A stretch of 64,000 nt of DNA from Macrostomum hystrix (GCA_950097015.1 CATNEN010000001.1:21257501-21321500); one strand, 5' to 3'. Counted from the stretch's first letter, positions 42,190 to 53,945 are shown. Made by a program: numbers and translations. The notes: generated from the letters alone by a model not told the origin.

Positions 42190-42243
<54 letters not shown>
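42190..42243 (+). rRNA. 54-bp fragment of 28S rDNA downstream of R2
   Basis: Starts TAGCCAAATGCCTCGTCATC, which is the conserved 28S sequence immediately downstream of the R2 insertion site, and runs through GACGCGCATGAATGGATTAACGAGAT. The following GAATGGA departs from 28S. It is too short to be part of a working rRNA gene. Confidence 0.93.
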
Positions 42244-43165
42244 GAATGGATCTCGATGAGTGAATGAATTTCACTCAAAATTGAAAATACTACGATAATG
42301 TTCTGTATTTAAAATAGGATTTTTGGAGATCCTTAATAACGCATTTTAGGTAAAACAAAACTATCGTTTTTAAAGTTGGTTTGTTTTGGTTTAAGCGAAA
42401 GAAATAAAAGGTACTCACCTGTTTTTGGTTTAAGTGCGGCTGACGGCCAGCCGGTGTTGACCGTCATCCTTTAGCTGGAGGAGAGTGATGTGCTGTAGAC
42501 TGCTGAGCAGCCTCCAGGCAATCTGTGAGTCAGGCTGTTCTAGGTCTGTGGGAGGGCTAGGGTTGGTAGTTAGTGTTTCCCGTGCACTGTCACCTCCGCT
42601 CGCCACCCCCTCCGCTCTCTCTCTCTTTCCAGCTCTGTCTGCGCACTGAGTCACATTGCACACCATGGTGCAATCGCTTAAGTTCGGAAGAAGACTGGCA
42701 GAACAACGCTCAAATGCTCCTACTATAAGTAGAGCACAGTCCGACGAATCCTTGAGATAGTGTTAGTATCATGGTAGCACTATTTCTTTATATTGATGGC
42801 ACTTTCTTGTCTCCAGTCTTCATGCGTTTACGTTTACGTTTACGTTTGGCATCGTTTAGCATCGTTTTGCAGCGATTGAGCCTTTGAGATCTTATTCATC
42901 TCACGAGACTTCTGCAACATATTGAGAGACCAGACCGCATACTGCATTTAGAAGCTTAGTATACCGTCGGTTGCAGGGCAAGGACACAGAAACTAGCTAA
43001 TTATAGGCTAACACTGTGGGATACGAGAAAGCTTATACAATCTAAGCCTGACTACCGGATTGCATCCACTGCAACGAAGCATCAGAGTGTGAGGCCGGTA
43101 AAATCCTCTCTAAATCAAGTGTCCTGTCTTGGTCATTTTGCCAATTGTGTGTGCCACGCTACCAC
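42244..43165. other. Spacer without a clear gene
   Basis: A minus-strand frame 42430-42666 is followed by ACAG|GTGAGT on that strand (donor near 42420) and could be a 5' exon, but its frame stops 10 bp before the donor. TTTACG repeats near 42830-42850. Nothing firm. Confidence 0.35.
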
Positions 43166-43167
43166 AG

Positions 43168-43610
43168 GTACAACATAAATGTGTTTAACAGTATTCTAAA
43201 TGTGTTTACCAGTATTCTTAATGTGTTTACCAGTATTCTAAATGTGTTTACCAGTATTATAAATGTGTTTCACAGTTTTCTAAATGTGTTTACCAGTATT
43301 CTAAATGTGTTTACCAGTATTCTAAATGTGTTTACCATTATTCTAAATGTGTTTACCAGTATTCTAAATGTGTTTAACAGTATTCTAAATGTGTTTACCA
43401 TTTTTCTAAATGTGTTTACCAGTTTTCTAAACGTGTTTACCAGTTTTATGTGTTCAACAGTTTTCTAAATGTGTTAACAGTTTTCTAAATGTGTTAACAG
43501 TTTTCTAAATGTGTTAACAGTTGTCGAAATGTGTTTAACCGTTTTTTTAATGTGTTTACCAGTTTTTTTTATGTGTTTTGCAGTTTTTTAAATGTGTCTT
43601 AATAATAACT
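43168..43610. repeat. 21-bp minisatellite (AAATGTGTTTACCAGTATTCT)
   Basis: About twenty units, which decay towards the right into shorter 18-19 bp forms. The open frame with repeated FTSILNV comes from a unit length divisible by three. Confidence 0.95.
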
Positions 43611-44001
43611 GTGTCTGTTTTCTACATGTGTCCAACAGTTTTATACAACAGCGACATTGGTTCTCTGCTGGGTATAGTATTAGCATGTACATTAGTACCC
43701 TAACCCGCTTCATTTTCAGGCTGGCGCAGACCAGTGTACATTGTTAGCCCTCTGCCTTGGAATGTGCACACATGGGCCTAGAGAGCCCACACCCCAAATC
43801 ATAGGTTTTGAGACATCTTTTTTCTTTATCGATTTTTCAGTTTTTACCCTGCGTCTTAAGATAAGCTCCAATTCAGCCTGCAAATTAGTTTGGCTAAAGG
43901 GCGCCTTATCTGATTCTTCAGACATCCGAATTCACAAACTTTCATCTTTCAAACCTTATCATTCTTTTTAACTTTTTCATTTCACTTCTCATTTCTCAAT
44001 C

Positions 44002-44616
44002 ATGGTTCGACGCGGCGCCAGCAGTTTAAAGAAGAGCCGCGATGCCAAGCGACGGCGACAGGCAGAATCCGAGGCAGAGCGGGATGCCCGACTGGAAGAA
44101 CAGCGGCAGCGGGACGCTCAGCGCAGAGAGGCTGAGACTGAGGCAGAGTGGGCTGCCCGTCTGGAAGAACAGCGGCAGCGGGACGCTCAGCGCAGAGAGG
44201 CTGAGACTGAGGCAGAGTGGGCTGCCCGACTGGAAGAACAGCGGCAGCGGGACGCTCAGCGCAGAGAGGCTGAGACTGAGGCAGAGTGGGCTGCCCGACT
44301 GGAAGAACAGCGGCAGCGGGACGCTCAGCGCAGAGAGGCTGAGACTGAGGCAGTGGGCTGCCCGACTGGAAGAACAGCGGCAGCGGGACGCTCAGCGCAG
44401 AGAGGCTGAGACTGAGGCAGAGTGGGCTGCCCGACTGAAAGAACAGCGGCAGCGGGACGCTCAGCGCAGAGAGGCTGAGACTGAGGCAGAGTGGGCTGCC
44501 CGACTGGAAGAACAGCGGCAGCGGAATGCTCAGCGCAGAGAGGCTGAGACTGAGGCAGAGCGAGCTGCCCGACTGGAAGCCGATCGGATTCGTCGCCGTG
44601 GAGCCGAGGTTTCTAG
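44002..44616 (+). pseudogene. Helitron exon 1: 24-residue charged repeats with a frameshift
   Basis: From an ATG the frame gives a basic N-terminus and then seven units of about 72 bp encoding an AARLEEQRQRDAQRREAET pattern, a likely long helix. In the fifth unit (near 44353) two bases are missing, so the ATG frame stops at about 44409, while the frame one base over continues to the donor at 44617. Either the gene is broken or the assembly lost two bases in the repeat. Confidence 0.7.
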
Positions 44617-44773
44617 GTGAGTTTTATAGCAAAGTTTAAAAAAAGTCTTTATTTTTGTTTTTTTATCTGAATTGCCTTGAATGGGATAATTTTCATGGGA
44701 TAATTTTTTAAAATTAATTGTCTTAAAAAGCCAATTAAGGGAGCTGTGCTTACGTTCACTCATTGCCCCTTAG

Positions 44774-45352
44774 GTCGGACACCCAGCAGCAAGGTACGGA
44801 AGCTATTGTACCCTTTGAGCAGTTGCAGGTAATCCCCATTGTGGGTGATGGCAATTGCTTCTTTTATGCCGTGTGTGATCAGCTGCGTGGAACCCCGCTG
44901 GAAACTGACGCAGCCTCCTTGCGGCAGGATTTGTCTTGCCGTGTTGCAGAACTCATGCCACAGTTGGTTGCAGATGGCCTCATTGCACCTGAGAGTGCTG
45001 ATGACATTGTGAATTGCTCTTTTCAAACAGGAATTTATGTTTCAGATGAAGTTGCTTCGTTATTGAGCCGCTGTTTTAATATGGACCTGGTCATTTACCA
45101 GGCCAATGGTAATGTTATGCAGTATTTCAGGGCTAATCTGCATCCTCCTAATGCCTTTGTGCGGGTGCTCTTGCGCCATGAACATTACGAGTCACTGAGA
45201 CTTCGAGAGCCTTTGCAAGCCCTTTCAGATGCAGAGTTTCCAAGCTTGGCAGCAAGCAGAACTCCTGCCAAGAGGGCCAAGAAAGTCAAGTGCCCGAGAG
45301 CAATGCCAGCTCCTAGCTCCCGTTCGGACACTGGAGCACAGACTGAGCAGAG
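44774..45352 (+). CDS. Helitron exon 2: OTU cysteine protease domain
   Basis: GDGNCFFYAV carries the Asp and nucleophile Cys of OTU deubiquitinases, and HYESL near residue 140 supplies the catalytic His. Spacing fits the family. OTU domains occur in several animal Helitrons, where their job is unknown. The exon ends in a Lys/Pro/Ser-rich linker at AG|GTGAGT. Confidence 0.85.
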
Positions 45353-45462
45353 GTGAGTAATTTTCTCCCTTAGTAGTTTCAAATCATGTTGACACAAAGA
45401 ATCGAAATTTATGCACCCTCATTATAATCTCTGCTCAACCCCTACTCAAACCCTGCTCACAG

Positions 45463-46351
45463 GCATGCCGAACCGGTGAAGCCAGAAGCCCCGGCTCACC
45501 AATGCGGCCCAATGAACAGCGCTTGTAATGACTGCGGCGCCCTGCTGTGGGCCAAGGAGACGAGAAATTTCTGCTGTGCCAAGGACAAGGTCAAGCTGCC
45601 CACCCGTTCCGTGCCGGAGGTCCTGGCAGATCTGTACACGGGGCAGCACCGCCTCAGTGACATCAGGAGCTACAACTCTGTGCTGCACCTGACTTCTCTG
45701 GGTGCGAAGCTCAGACTGGTGCCTGGCTGGAGTCCCAGCTTCATTATCAGCGGCCAGCTGCATCACAACATGGGGCCGCTGCTTGCCGACACCTCAGCCG
45801 TGCCGCATGGCTGGCAGGTGTACTTCATGGACCGCGAGCTGGAAAGCCGCCTGAGCCTCAGCCAGAAGGTGAAGCCGCAGCTGCTGGAGCTGCTGCAAAC
45901 TGTACTGCACGAGTGCAACGGCTATGTGCAGAGCCTGCGAGCTGCTGCTCAGCGGATCACTGGCGACCCGGAGCTGGGAGATGCGCGAATTGTGATTCAC
46001 CCGGACCGAAGACCAGCTGGGGAACACATTCGGTGAGTGAGCTGTGTTATGGAGCTGCTCTTTGGGATAAACCTGGGATAAATCTGTTGCATTATGTGAA
46101 ATACCTGCGGCACCAATTCAATTCCTGTTCATTCCCAGGCGTTTCAATCTCCCTACTGCCAATAAGGTTGGCATCCTGGTTGTCGGTGGTTCCGAGGACG
46201 CACCGACAAGTCGTGACGTTGTGATCCGATTGCGCGGAGGCGAAGTTCAGCGCATTTCCGAGACGCACCGGTCCTATGACCCTCTGGAGTACGTGCTGCT
46301 GTTCCCGAATGGCGAGGACGGTTGGCACCCGGAGCTACAGATGGCGAATGG
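45463..46351 (+). CDS. Helitron exons 3 and 4: conserved pre-Rep region
   Basis: Exon 3 has CNDCGALLWAKE, FCCAKDKV, LTSLGAKL, ISGQLHHNMG and VYFMDRELESR. Exon 4 has RFNLPTANKVG, VIRLRGGEVQRI and SYDPLEYVLLFPNGEDGWH. These are landmarks in the same order as in Helitron replicases before the Rep endonuclease. Exon 4 reads into an intron or breakpoint after ELQMANG (donor-like GG|GTACTG). Confidence 0.8.
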
Positions 46352-47848
46352 GTACTGCTTGTATTGCTCATGTGTACTACAGTTATATACAAATCCAGAC
46401 AATTTTTTTAATTTCTTCATTTGTAAGTGAATTTCTAAGCCCTGCTCATCGTACTAACTGCGACTGCAATGTTCCGAACAATAAGTAGCTCAGCATTGCA
46501 ACTATTGCCCTTGAATAAAGCCCCTCTTATTATAATAAATGACTTAAAGAATCAGTTCAATGCAGCTATCTCATTGTGAATGGAAAGCAACGGGAGCTAC
46601 ATCCTTCGACCTTTGGTTTGACGCTTTTAATAAAGCTAACACTGGCTATATATAGCTATGATATATGATATATATTATCAAACTAAATTCCCCCTGTCTT
46701 TTCTAGTCACACTCCTCAGCAGACTTCTCTTTTCTTATGCCTCATTCACATTGTCAAATCTTATTTTGAATCAAATCCCATTTTACATAAAAGTATATTT
46801 CAAATTAGATCCCATTTTGATAGTTCATAATGAATAGCTAATATCAATGGCTAATTGATCAATGGATCAATTTCTAATCTCCTTTCTTTTTCTTAATGAT
46901 TCCAGTTCTCATCAGATCCTATTTCTCATCTGACCTCTTTTCTTAGTAATCCATTATGTATCATCCTTCATTACAAATGCATGCCTGACAATTTGTCTTT
47001 TAAAATAGAATAAGGCAGGTACCAGGAGTGCAGATTCATGAATCATGGGACTGGTCTATGTCCGCTAAAACATTTATTTGTATTTCTTCAATTACAAAGC
47101 ACATTGAAAACAACAAAACGACAATTGAGTGAGCATTCGGCAAAATTATTATTATACAAATACATATCATTATGACGTTATAAGAAAACAAACTCCAAAT
47201 GTAGAGAATTCAATTCAATGAAAAAAGAAAAAACTGCATTGCACCTAAAAATATTTACACAAACAGTAAATATGATGAACTTGCAGAAGGCTCCGCCAAC
47301 AAGACAGTATCATTGCACAGTTAATTGCATTTGACTGCAAGAATAATGGTGTCAATCCTACTGCTTGTTGGCTTGCTTTACTCTGCTGGTCAGAGGCATT
47401 CACTGGAGCAAGTTAAGTTCACATACTCAACGTCACACAAAAAGCTTTACTGCTTGGGAAGCATTCACAGCCGGGGTCGGCATTACGCAAGTTCATTCAC
47501 TCTTGCCACAGCACAGCTCAACATGCTTAGTCGGCCATCACAAGATTTAAGGTCTGCGATTAGGCTGCTTCAGACCATGGCTGCATACCCTCTCTTTTAT
47601 CGTGGAAGAACCTCTGAATCGTGATAAGCAGCGAACACGTATTTCAACCACGTCTCTCAAGGCCCATTGATATGCAGTCAACCTGCTCCAAAAGGAACAG
47701 GATTTACGCTGATGTGACTCATTGGGCCAATGGGCAGAGCTCAACTATCATGCACCATTTACACATCAGGCGGCTCAACTTGTGATGGCGACTCACTGCA
47801 ACATCTCACAGACACAATTACACAGCAGCTGTCTCACCCATGCTACAC
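46352..47848. other. Gene-poor AT-rich stretch after the Helitron exons
   Basis: No Rep or helicase motifs in any frame. A 99-residue plus-strand frame at 47325 with a signal-peptide-like start has no recognisable content. CAAATCCCATTTT-type words repeat near 46770-46820. Confidence 0.5.
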
Positions 47849-49240
47849 TCAATCTGAGTAGTTCAGGTTGAAATCCTTGTCCGAACCAATTACTCGTCCA
47901 TAGACATACGAGCCGCCGTAATGCTCAGCCCCATCAGCTCTAGGCGTAGAAGTGAGGACCTGCTGGCTCCTGTATTGCCCGTCTCGGGAGAATGTAATCT
48001 GCGAAATGAAATGGGGGATAAAATCTCTTTAATTAGGAAGTCTTAATACTATTTCATACTTCTGCGCGCCCCATTCGCATCCTTTAAGGCAATGGAAAAT
48101 GCATAATATAGGGGTGTGGTCAGCAGCATTATTCAGTCCCTCAGTTAGTTCCGTCAAATAAACTCACCTCCTTGTCTCCGAAACGCAGTCGGATTCGTTG
48201 TACACCGTTGAATTGGCTAAACATTCGCTCGGGGTATTGCATCACCATTTCGTCATCTCGTGACGCCTTGTTCTCCTGTTGAACACTTTGGGTCATGCGC
48301 ACTGCCTCGAAGCACTGTTGGCTAGTCACAGCCTGTCTGTACCAGTCGGAAACATCAGAGACTTCGGCAGAGTCTTCTGGCCAATGCTGCACTTCCACTT
48401 TCGAACAACCGAGACTAACCGCTTCGGCGAACTCCTGGACTTGCGCACCTCGAATGGCCAGAACGTCGCCCACGGACCAGTTAGTCACCTTAGTGGCAGA
48501 GGTAGCCCAGAAAGTACACGATACTTGGCACCCAGACTGATCCACGAGCGTCACTTTCGCTAGGTTGACCAGCTTTCCGGCACCGGTTTTCACTTCCCGC
48601 GGTTTCTCGACGGCAGAGATTGTTCCACGAACGTCGACATTCCTGCGTTGTATGGAAATGGAAAACAAATGACTAAAAGCGACTGCACGAAAGCTGCCAA
48701 GCTTGTAGTATCTATAAACTGCAGTCTAATAAGCAACAAAGATCCCAGAGTAAAGCGACTATAATAACCTTTGAACAATATTACTCACGTGTTAATCTGG
48801 CTTCCGGAAATCTCATTAATTTTCCTGTACATAGCTGCACGTCGAGAAACCGTCTCGTTTGTCTTCACAAAAACACCTGATTAGTCAAAAGATACGGTCA
48901 TCTCGTATTGGTTACCCGTACGGTTGTAGGCCGAATTTGCCTTCTTCACCCAACCTCCGGTTATGCGCACGGCCTCGTCGGCTTGGCAGACGTCCAGAAG
49001 TGGCCTCAGATCTGTGCCAAACACGCTCACTCGAATGTCCCCCGTGTCATCACTTAAGACGAAGGAGAACACTTGGCCCGGTCCGTCCTTTCTGACAAAG
49101 TCCTTGATGGTCGTCAGCATCGTCACCAGGCCGACAGCAACCTCCATCAGGCCCGGAAGCAGAGCAGATACGCACATTTTGCTCTTCTTGGCTTGTCCGG
49201 CAGGCGACTCTATCGTTTGTTTGCTATTAAGTATACAGAA
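47849..49240 (-). pseudogene. RPA1-like single-strand DNA-binding protein gene with one stop
   Basis: Exons on the minus strand: about 48789-49233, 48168-48642 and 47849-47998. Junction phases agree (AC|GTGAGT to CGCAG|G in phase 2, then GAG|GTGAGT to TTTCGCAG| in phase 0). The first exon has an OB fold like RPA70 DBD-A (TIKDFVRKDG, FSFVLSDDTGDIRVSVF). The second has a DBD-B-like fold (VDVRGTISAVE, VSCTFWATSA, VLAIRGAQVQEF). TAA at 48881-48883 interrupts the first exon in frame, with coding sequence continuing after it. No further 5' exon was identified. RPA-like genes ride in some Helitrons. Confidence 0.65.
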
Positions 49241-49497
49241 AAGTATAGGAAATGACAAAACAAAAATTTTGCACTTAGGCAGGGCTGTTTACTTTGATAT
49301 AAAACCCTAATGAGCTGATAAAGCTAAGCCAGTCAAAATGGCATAACACCACCCACTATATACACCAATCTTAAATAACACAGCATTAAGCTGTCCTACC
49401 TCAACTGCAACGTAACGTCTAGACGATACAAAAAAACTTCTAGACGCAAACTGGCTGAGACAACTTTGGACTGCCTAACAGCTCTAAGCCAATCAGA

Positions 49498-50139
49498 ATG
49501 GACCAAGCTAATCTGCAGGGTTTTGAGCACTGGTTAAAATCCCAAATCAACCACAACTACTACGCCGGCTGCGGCGGGCGTCGCGGTCGAGGAGGCCACC
49601 GCAGAGGACCATGTAAGTAACTTTGTGTCTGCCTATAATTCTATACATCTGCCTTACTTGGTCATTTATTTTCACGAAGTCATTCCGTCAGGCTTTCAGT
49701 TAGACATTAACTGGATGTCTGAGTGTCAGGCTTGGTACAATTCTAACACTCATTGCAACATACATTGCAACAACACTCAATTAATACAGTCTCGTGTTAC
49801 CTCTGCGGTGGACCTCACCGCATCGCCCGCTGCCCCGCCGTCGCCGAGCACCGGCAGCAGCATGTAAAACAGCAGCAAGAGCGTCAAGAAGAATTACGCT
49901 TCAGGAACAGCTGCGTAGTTTGCGCCTGCAGGAATTTGTTGACGTTATGGATAGTTATTTTTCAGAGTCATTATATTGGGATTAATCGAGGGGTAAGTCT
50001 TTCTTCTTGTCTTACTCTTTCAGGAGCTAGGCCTTCTTGGTGTAGCTCTTCTTAATTATCGAAAGAATCTCCAATCGAGTCTAAAAAGTCCAATTTATCA
50101 TTATTTATTAGTGTTTATGTTTTATATGTATTAATAAAA
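49498..50139 (+). CDS. Spliced gene for an RGG-box, zinc-knuckle protein
   Basis: Exon 1 (49498-49612) starts MDQANLQGFEHWLKSQ and ends in a Gly/Arg-rich stretch at AT|GTAAGT. Exon 2 (49790 onward) continues in phase and encodes CYLCGGPHRIARC, a C-x2-C-x3-H-x4-C zinc knuckle, then a Gln-rich helix. Near 49900 the adjacent frame gives a more natural helix (LRLQEFVDVMDSYFSESLYW), so a one-base shift is possible. GTAAGT occurs at 49993, and AATAAA at 50134. Single-strand nucleic acid binding is the likely role. It is divergent from the RPA-like gene. Confidence 0.5.
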
Positions 50140-50507
50140 AACAGTAAAAAAGCCGAAAATATTACTTTTATTTCTTAATAGTTGTCATTAATAGCAGCAG
50201 TAGGTTCTGAGCAGCGTGTTTTAGTACTGCTTCAGGCCTGTCTATTGCTTTTTGCCAGTGAAAATAATTTTTTAGTTTCATAGAAAATAGTTTTATAAAA
50301 CTTTGCATAATAAATATCCCAATCTTAATACCTGTAAACTAACAAAAGTAATACTTTAAGAGCTCGGTACTACAGAATAACCGAGCTAATCTACTTTAAC
50401 TTATTACTTACTACTTACTTATCTTGCATAAAAGACTACTACTACTCGTTTTAATTGCTTACTTGCGTTTTCGTTTTATAATTCTCTAAATTGCGTATAC
50501 GTTTTAA

Positions 50508-50522
50508 GCTACTGACAGTAGC
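50508..50522. repeat. Palindrome GCTACTGACAGTAGC
   Basis: A 15-bp palindrome, preceded by GTATACGTTTT. The same pair of words occurs inverted at 63932. Confidence 0.6.
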
Positions 50523-50635
50523 AACTACATAGGAAAAATCAAACAAAAACACAACATTTGAAAAACCAAAAATAAAACAGTTTTAAATTGTTTTATATAT
50601 TTAAATTTATCTGTTACCTGTTACCCCGTTGCAGC

Positions 50636-51538
50636 CCAGCAATGTTGCCAACGAAGCGATGCCACGTGCCTCGTTCGGACTCGTCCGATGAGGAGGGTCC
50701 AGGCGGACTGACGCGCCTCGAAGCACCGCCTGTCCGAGTGCGCGCTATCGGTGCTGCAGCCGGCCAATTTGAACCATTCGGCGGCCCCCGCGATGCGCCC
50801 TGTGTTCTGGTGCACCTGCGGATTGGCGCTCCAGCCGCCCAGCGAGCGGCCCGTGAAAACCGGCATCGCCAGCCCGGCAGCACGACAACGTGTCGGCTCG
50901 TCAGCCATACCGCTGGCTCTGCCTCTCAGCCTGCGCCCCTTGAAGCAGCAGGTGACCCTGTTCTGCTGGGGATCCGCAGGATCCGAATGGCACAGTAAGC
51001 AGTGGCCGCGACACCTGCAATGGCTCGTCAACCCTTGACGCCATTGCACTAAAACAACGGACCAGCTACGCCGGCGAGCCTCGCGCTTATCACTTCTGCC
51101 CACTTGCAGGTCAAAACCGAGGCGGTGACGCCGCCACGGACGCCACCCTCGCCTGCCCTGGGCCTGCGGCTGCCTACTGCACCGCTGAGATTTTGCGACG
51201 CCAGCACCATGACGGAGGCTGATGATGGCACCGCCCAGCTGCGCGTCACCGCAGCAAAGAAACTCGCGACTCTAATCGTCGACGCGTCCAGGTTTGACGT
51301 CGCAGTAGACTTCTACAGTTGGCCCATGATTCAGGCCATCCAGGCCCTACCTGCCAAGGATCAGCTGGTCATCCTGGACGAGGCGCTGAGTCAGGCTCAG
51401 CTACATCTGCGGCCAGCTCGCCACCCAGTTGCCGCATGGGCAGCTGCGGAAGCCTTCGCCAAGGCGGTCCTCAGTCACCCTAGGGTGCCGGATGCCCACT
51501 ATTTTTTAAATGGTGTGGAGTCCGCCCATTGGCACTGA
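50636..51538 (+). CDS. Two-exon GC-rich gene, unassigned
   Basis: After the acceptor-like TTACCCCGTTGCAG an ATG at 50642 opens MLPTKRCHVPRSDSSDEEG, and the exon may end at CACA|GTAAGC (50994). A second exon from 51110 (CACTTGCAG|) has 143 open codons with an acidic start and two predicted helical segments (KKLATLIVDASRF, DQLVILDEALSQAQ), ending at 51538. The exon phases do not agree (phase 2 against phase 0), so one border or a frame is wrong. High GC and position suggest it may belong with the neighbouring zinc-knuckle gene. No family recognised. Confidence 0.4.
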
Positions 51539-52237
51539 CTTGCCACCGCGTAAGTGGCATTCCTCCATCCATCTAGGGGCTCTGCCTAATGATTGAAAGC
51601 GCGGTGACGCTAATGCTTGACGCTTAAATATTTCTTTATTATGCCATCACCCACTTTTAAACCACTATAACTTGACCCACTATAACTCCCACCACCACCC
51701 GAGCTACGCAGGACTCTGACAGCCTTTAAACTGCGCCTGAAACTCTGCACGGTCTGCGCTTCTCAATAATTCGTGACTTTTCGGGCCAAGGATCCTTCAC
51801 CTCACCGAAGGCAGAAGTCCTAACGCCCTGGTGGCAGCGCTACTACTACACTACCTAGTAATCTTGGACTTCATATTGGAGTTCGCCGGATCCCGCATTG
51901 TTAGCAGGACGACCGGTACAACACTGTAAAGCACGATGTGCCTCAATATAAGGACTTCGTTATTATAAACAAAGCAAGCGATATCATCTAAGTATTGGTA
52001 AAGCATTTTTAGTGTTTATCATATAATTTTACCGAGTTACTCACCCCTCCAGTTGCTTCAGTCTGCGTCTGCGTTTTGTGTTCCCGTTGTTTTCTATAGA
52101 GTAAAAAGTGCTGCCTTTCTCTTTGCTCGCGCCGATATTCTCGAAGCGGATTTACATTTTCACTAGATCTTTTATCGGCTGCCAATATAAAACATTTGTT
52201 AATATGTCTTATAGTATGCTTGATATTTTCTTTTCGT

Positions 52238-52505
52238 CACTCGTTATTTACACGGGACCGGGTAAATGACTTTAATATACATTATACATTTACAATTATA
52301 CATCTCCATTAATAGGTTAAAAAATGAATAAAATACTTTGTGTATCTTTTCTCGATATGAACATTACTTTTCGAGGCAATACATTTGCTTTAATAAAAAT
52401 ACGCATCAGATTTGGCTAAATTATGTTAGTTACCTTAATGTACGCTCGTAAATTACATTAAATAGTGTATTTTTAACAAAATAGATAACGTGTAAATAAC
52501 GAGTG
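52238..52505. mobile_element. MITE-like element with 17-bp inverted repeats
   Basis: CACTCGTTATTTACACG at 52238-52254 is mirrored exactly at 52489-52505. The 268-bp interior is AT-rich and non-coding. No clear target-site duplication at either side. Confidence 0.65.
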
Positions 52506-52647
52506 CATTTCTTTTAAAACTTTTTTTAACTGAGAAAATTGGTTGTATCACAATACGCTCCGTAAAAATTATTACTTTTTTGCACTGTACGAATAATTTG
52601 TTTTACCTAGACCTAATATTTTTTGTTAAAATCAACGTGAATAAGTC

Positions 52648-52848
52648 ATGTCAAGCACGTACGCAATTTTTGTGTTTATTCTTATTTGTGCACCATATTA
52701 TTTTAGTATGAAAAGTATATTTGGAAATACAAGCTGGTTGCAGAATGTAAAAGACAGTGTTGGCGCCTGCAGAATTTGCAAGAGGCTGAGAGTAAAGAGA
52801 AGCACTATAGTTGTCGTAACATTAAATTGTAGAAAGGTTGTTTGTTAA
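52648..52848 (+). CDS. Small open frame with signal-like start, doubtful
   Basis: A 66-residue frame beginning MSSTYAIFVFILICAPYYF, hydrophobic like a signal peptide, with four Cys in the rest. It lies in AT-rich DNA without neighbouring exons and could be chance. Confidence 0.15.
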   Translation: MSSTYAIFVFILICAPYYFSMKSIFGNTSWLQNVKDSVGACRICKRLRVKRSTIVVVTLNCRKVVC

Positions 52849-53136
52849 CACCCCAGTGTAAAAGGTTGAGTCCGGCGGACCCTGATCGGACTCGGATTGG
52901 TCCCCCATGAGCTGATTTCCAAAAAAAAATTTTTTTGTTTAAAGACTTTAAACCGACTGTTAATGTCTTTTTCGGTGTTTTTCGAGGATATTTTGTTCTA
53001 TTTTCAGCGTAATTTTGGGGGGTCCGATTTCAGTCCTTTCTGTCCTGACTCATTTTGTGAGTCCGTAACAAGTCCTTTGACATCTGATTTAATTCAAACT
53101 AAAAACGGCGAATAAAAATTAAAGCATTCTTGATGT

Positions 53137-53151
53137 GCTACTGTCAGTAGA
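53137..53151. repeat. Palindrome GCTACTGTCAGTAG
   Basis: Third close match to the palindrome at 16959 and 50508. Together with 50508 it brackets the 2.6 kb that hold the unassigned two-exon gene and the MITE. Confidence 0.6.
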
Positions 53152-53261
53152 CCGTTGAGGTAACACCAGTTCCAGTAGGAAAAATTATTTTAACCAGCCC
53201 AGACTACTCTTATTAGAGTTCCAGCAGAGGATATTCTGACAGTTCATGCAGCATCGATATC

Positions 53262-53945
53262 TCAGTCTCACCTTCATGTCTATCTCACAGTCTCACCCTC
53301 ATCTATCTCACAGTCTCACCCTCATCTATCTCACAGTCTCACCCTCATCTATCTCACAGTCTCACCCTCATCTATCTCACAGTCTAACCCTCATCTATCT
53401 CACAGTATCACCCTCATCTATCTCACAGTCTCACCCTCATCTATCTCACAGTCTCACCCTCATCTATCTCACAGTCTCACCCTCATCTATCTCACAGTCT
53501 CACCCTCATCTATCTCACAGTCTCACCCTCATCTATCTCACAGTCTCACCCTCATCTATCTCACAGTCTCACCCTCATCTATCTCACAGTCTCACCCTCA
53601 TCTATCTCACAGTCTCACCCTCATCTATCTCACAGTCTCACCCTCATCTATCTCACAGTATCACCCTCATCTATCTCACAGTATCACCCTCATCTATCTC
53701 ACAGTCTCACCCTCATCTATCTCACAGTATCACCCTCATCTATCTCACAGTCTCACCCTCATCTATCTCACAGTCTCACCCTCATCTATCTCACAGTCTC
53801 ACCCTCATCTATCTCACAGTCTCACCCTCATCTATCTCACAGTCTCACCCTCATCTATCTCACAGTCTCACCCTCATCTATCTCACAGTCTCACCCTCAT
53901 CTATCTCACAGTCTCACCCTCATCTATCTCACAGTCTCACTCTCA
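53262..53945. repeat. 23-bp satellite, about 30 copies
   Basis: Units of TCTCACCCTCATCTATCTCACAG. Five units carry TATC or TAAC instead of TCTC. The 240-codon frame exists only because the unit contains no stop in any reading phase of that strand. Confidence 0.97.

Larger units (their letters stand above)
44002..46351 (+). mobile_element. 5' part of an OTU-carrying Helitron
   Basis: Four exons (44002-44616, 44774-45352, 45463-46032 and 46140-46351) join with GTGAGT or GTAC donors, pyrimidine-rich AG acceptors and phase 2 at every junction. They give charged repeats, an OTU domain, and the conserved region that precedes Rep in animal Helitrons. The Rep HUH motif and PIF1 helicase are not in the window, so the element is 3' truncated or interrupted after 46351. 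Introns are 107-157 bp. Confidence 0.75.

Noticed and set aside
43145-43468. 107-codon frame with FTSILNV repeats
   Set aside because: Minisatellite translation only.
47325-47624. 99-residue frame with signal-like start
   Set aside because: No family, no conservation evidence, AT-rich surroundings; likely chance.
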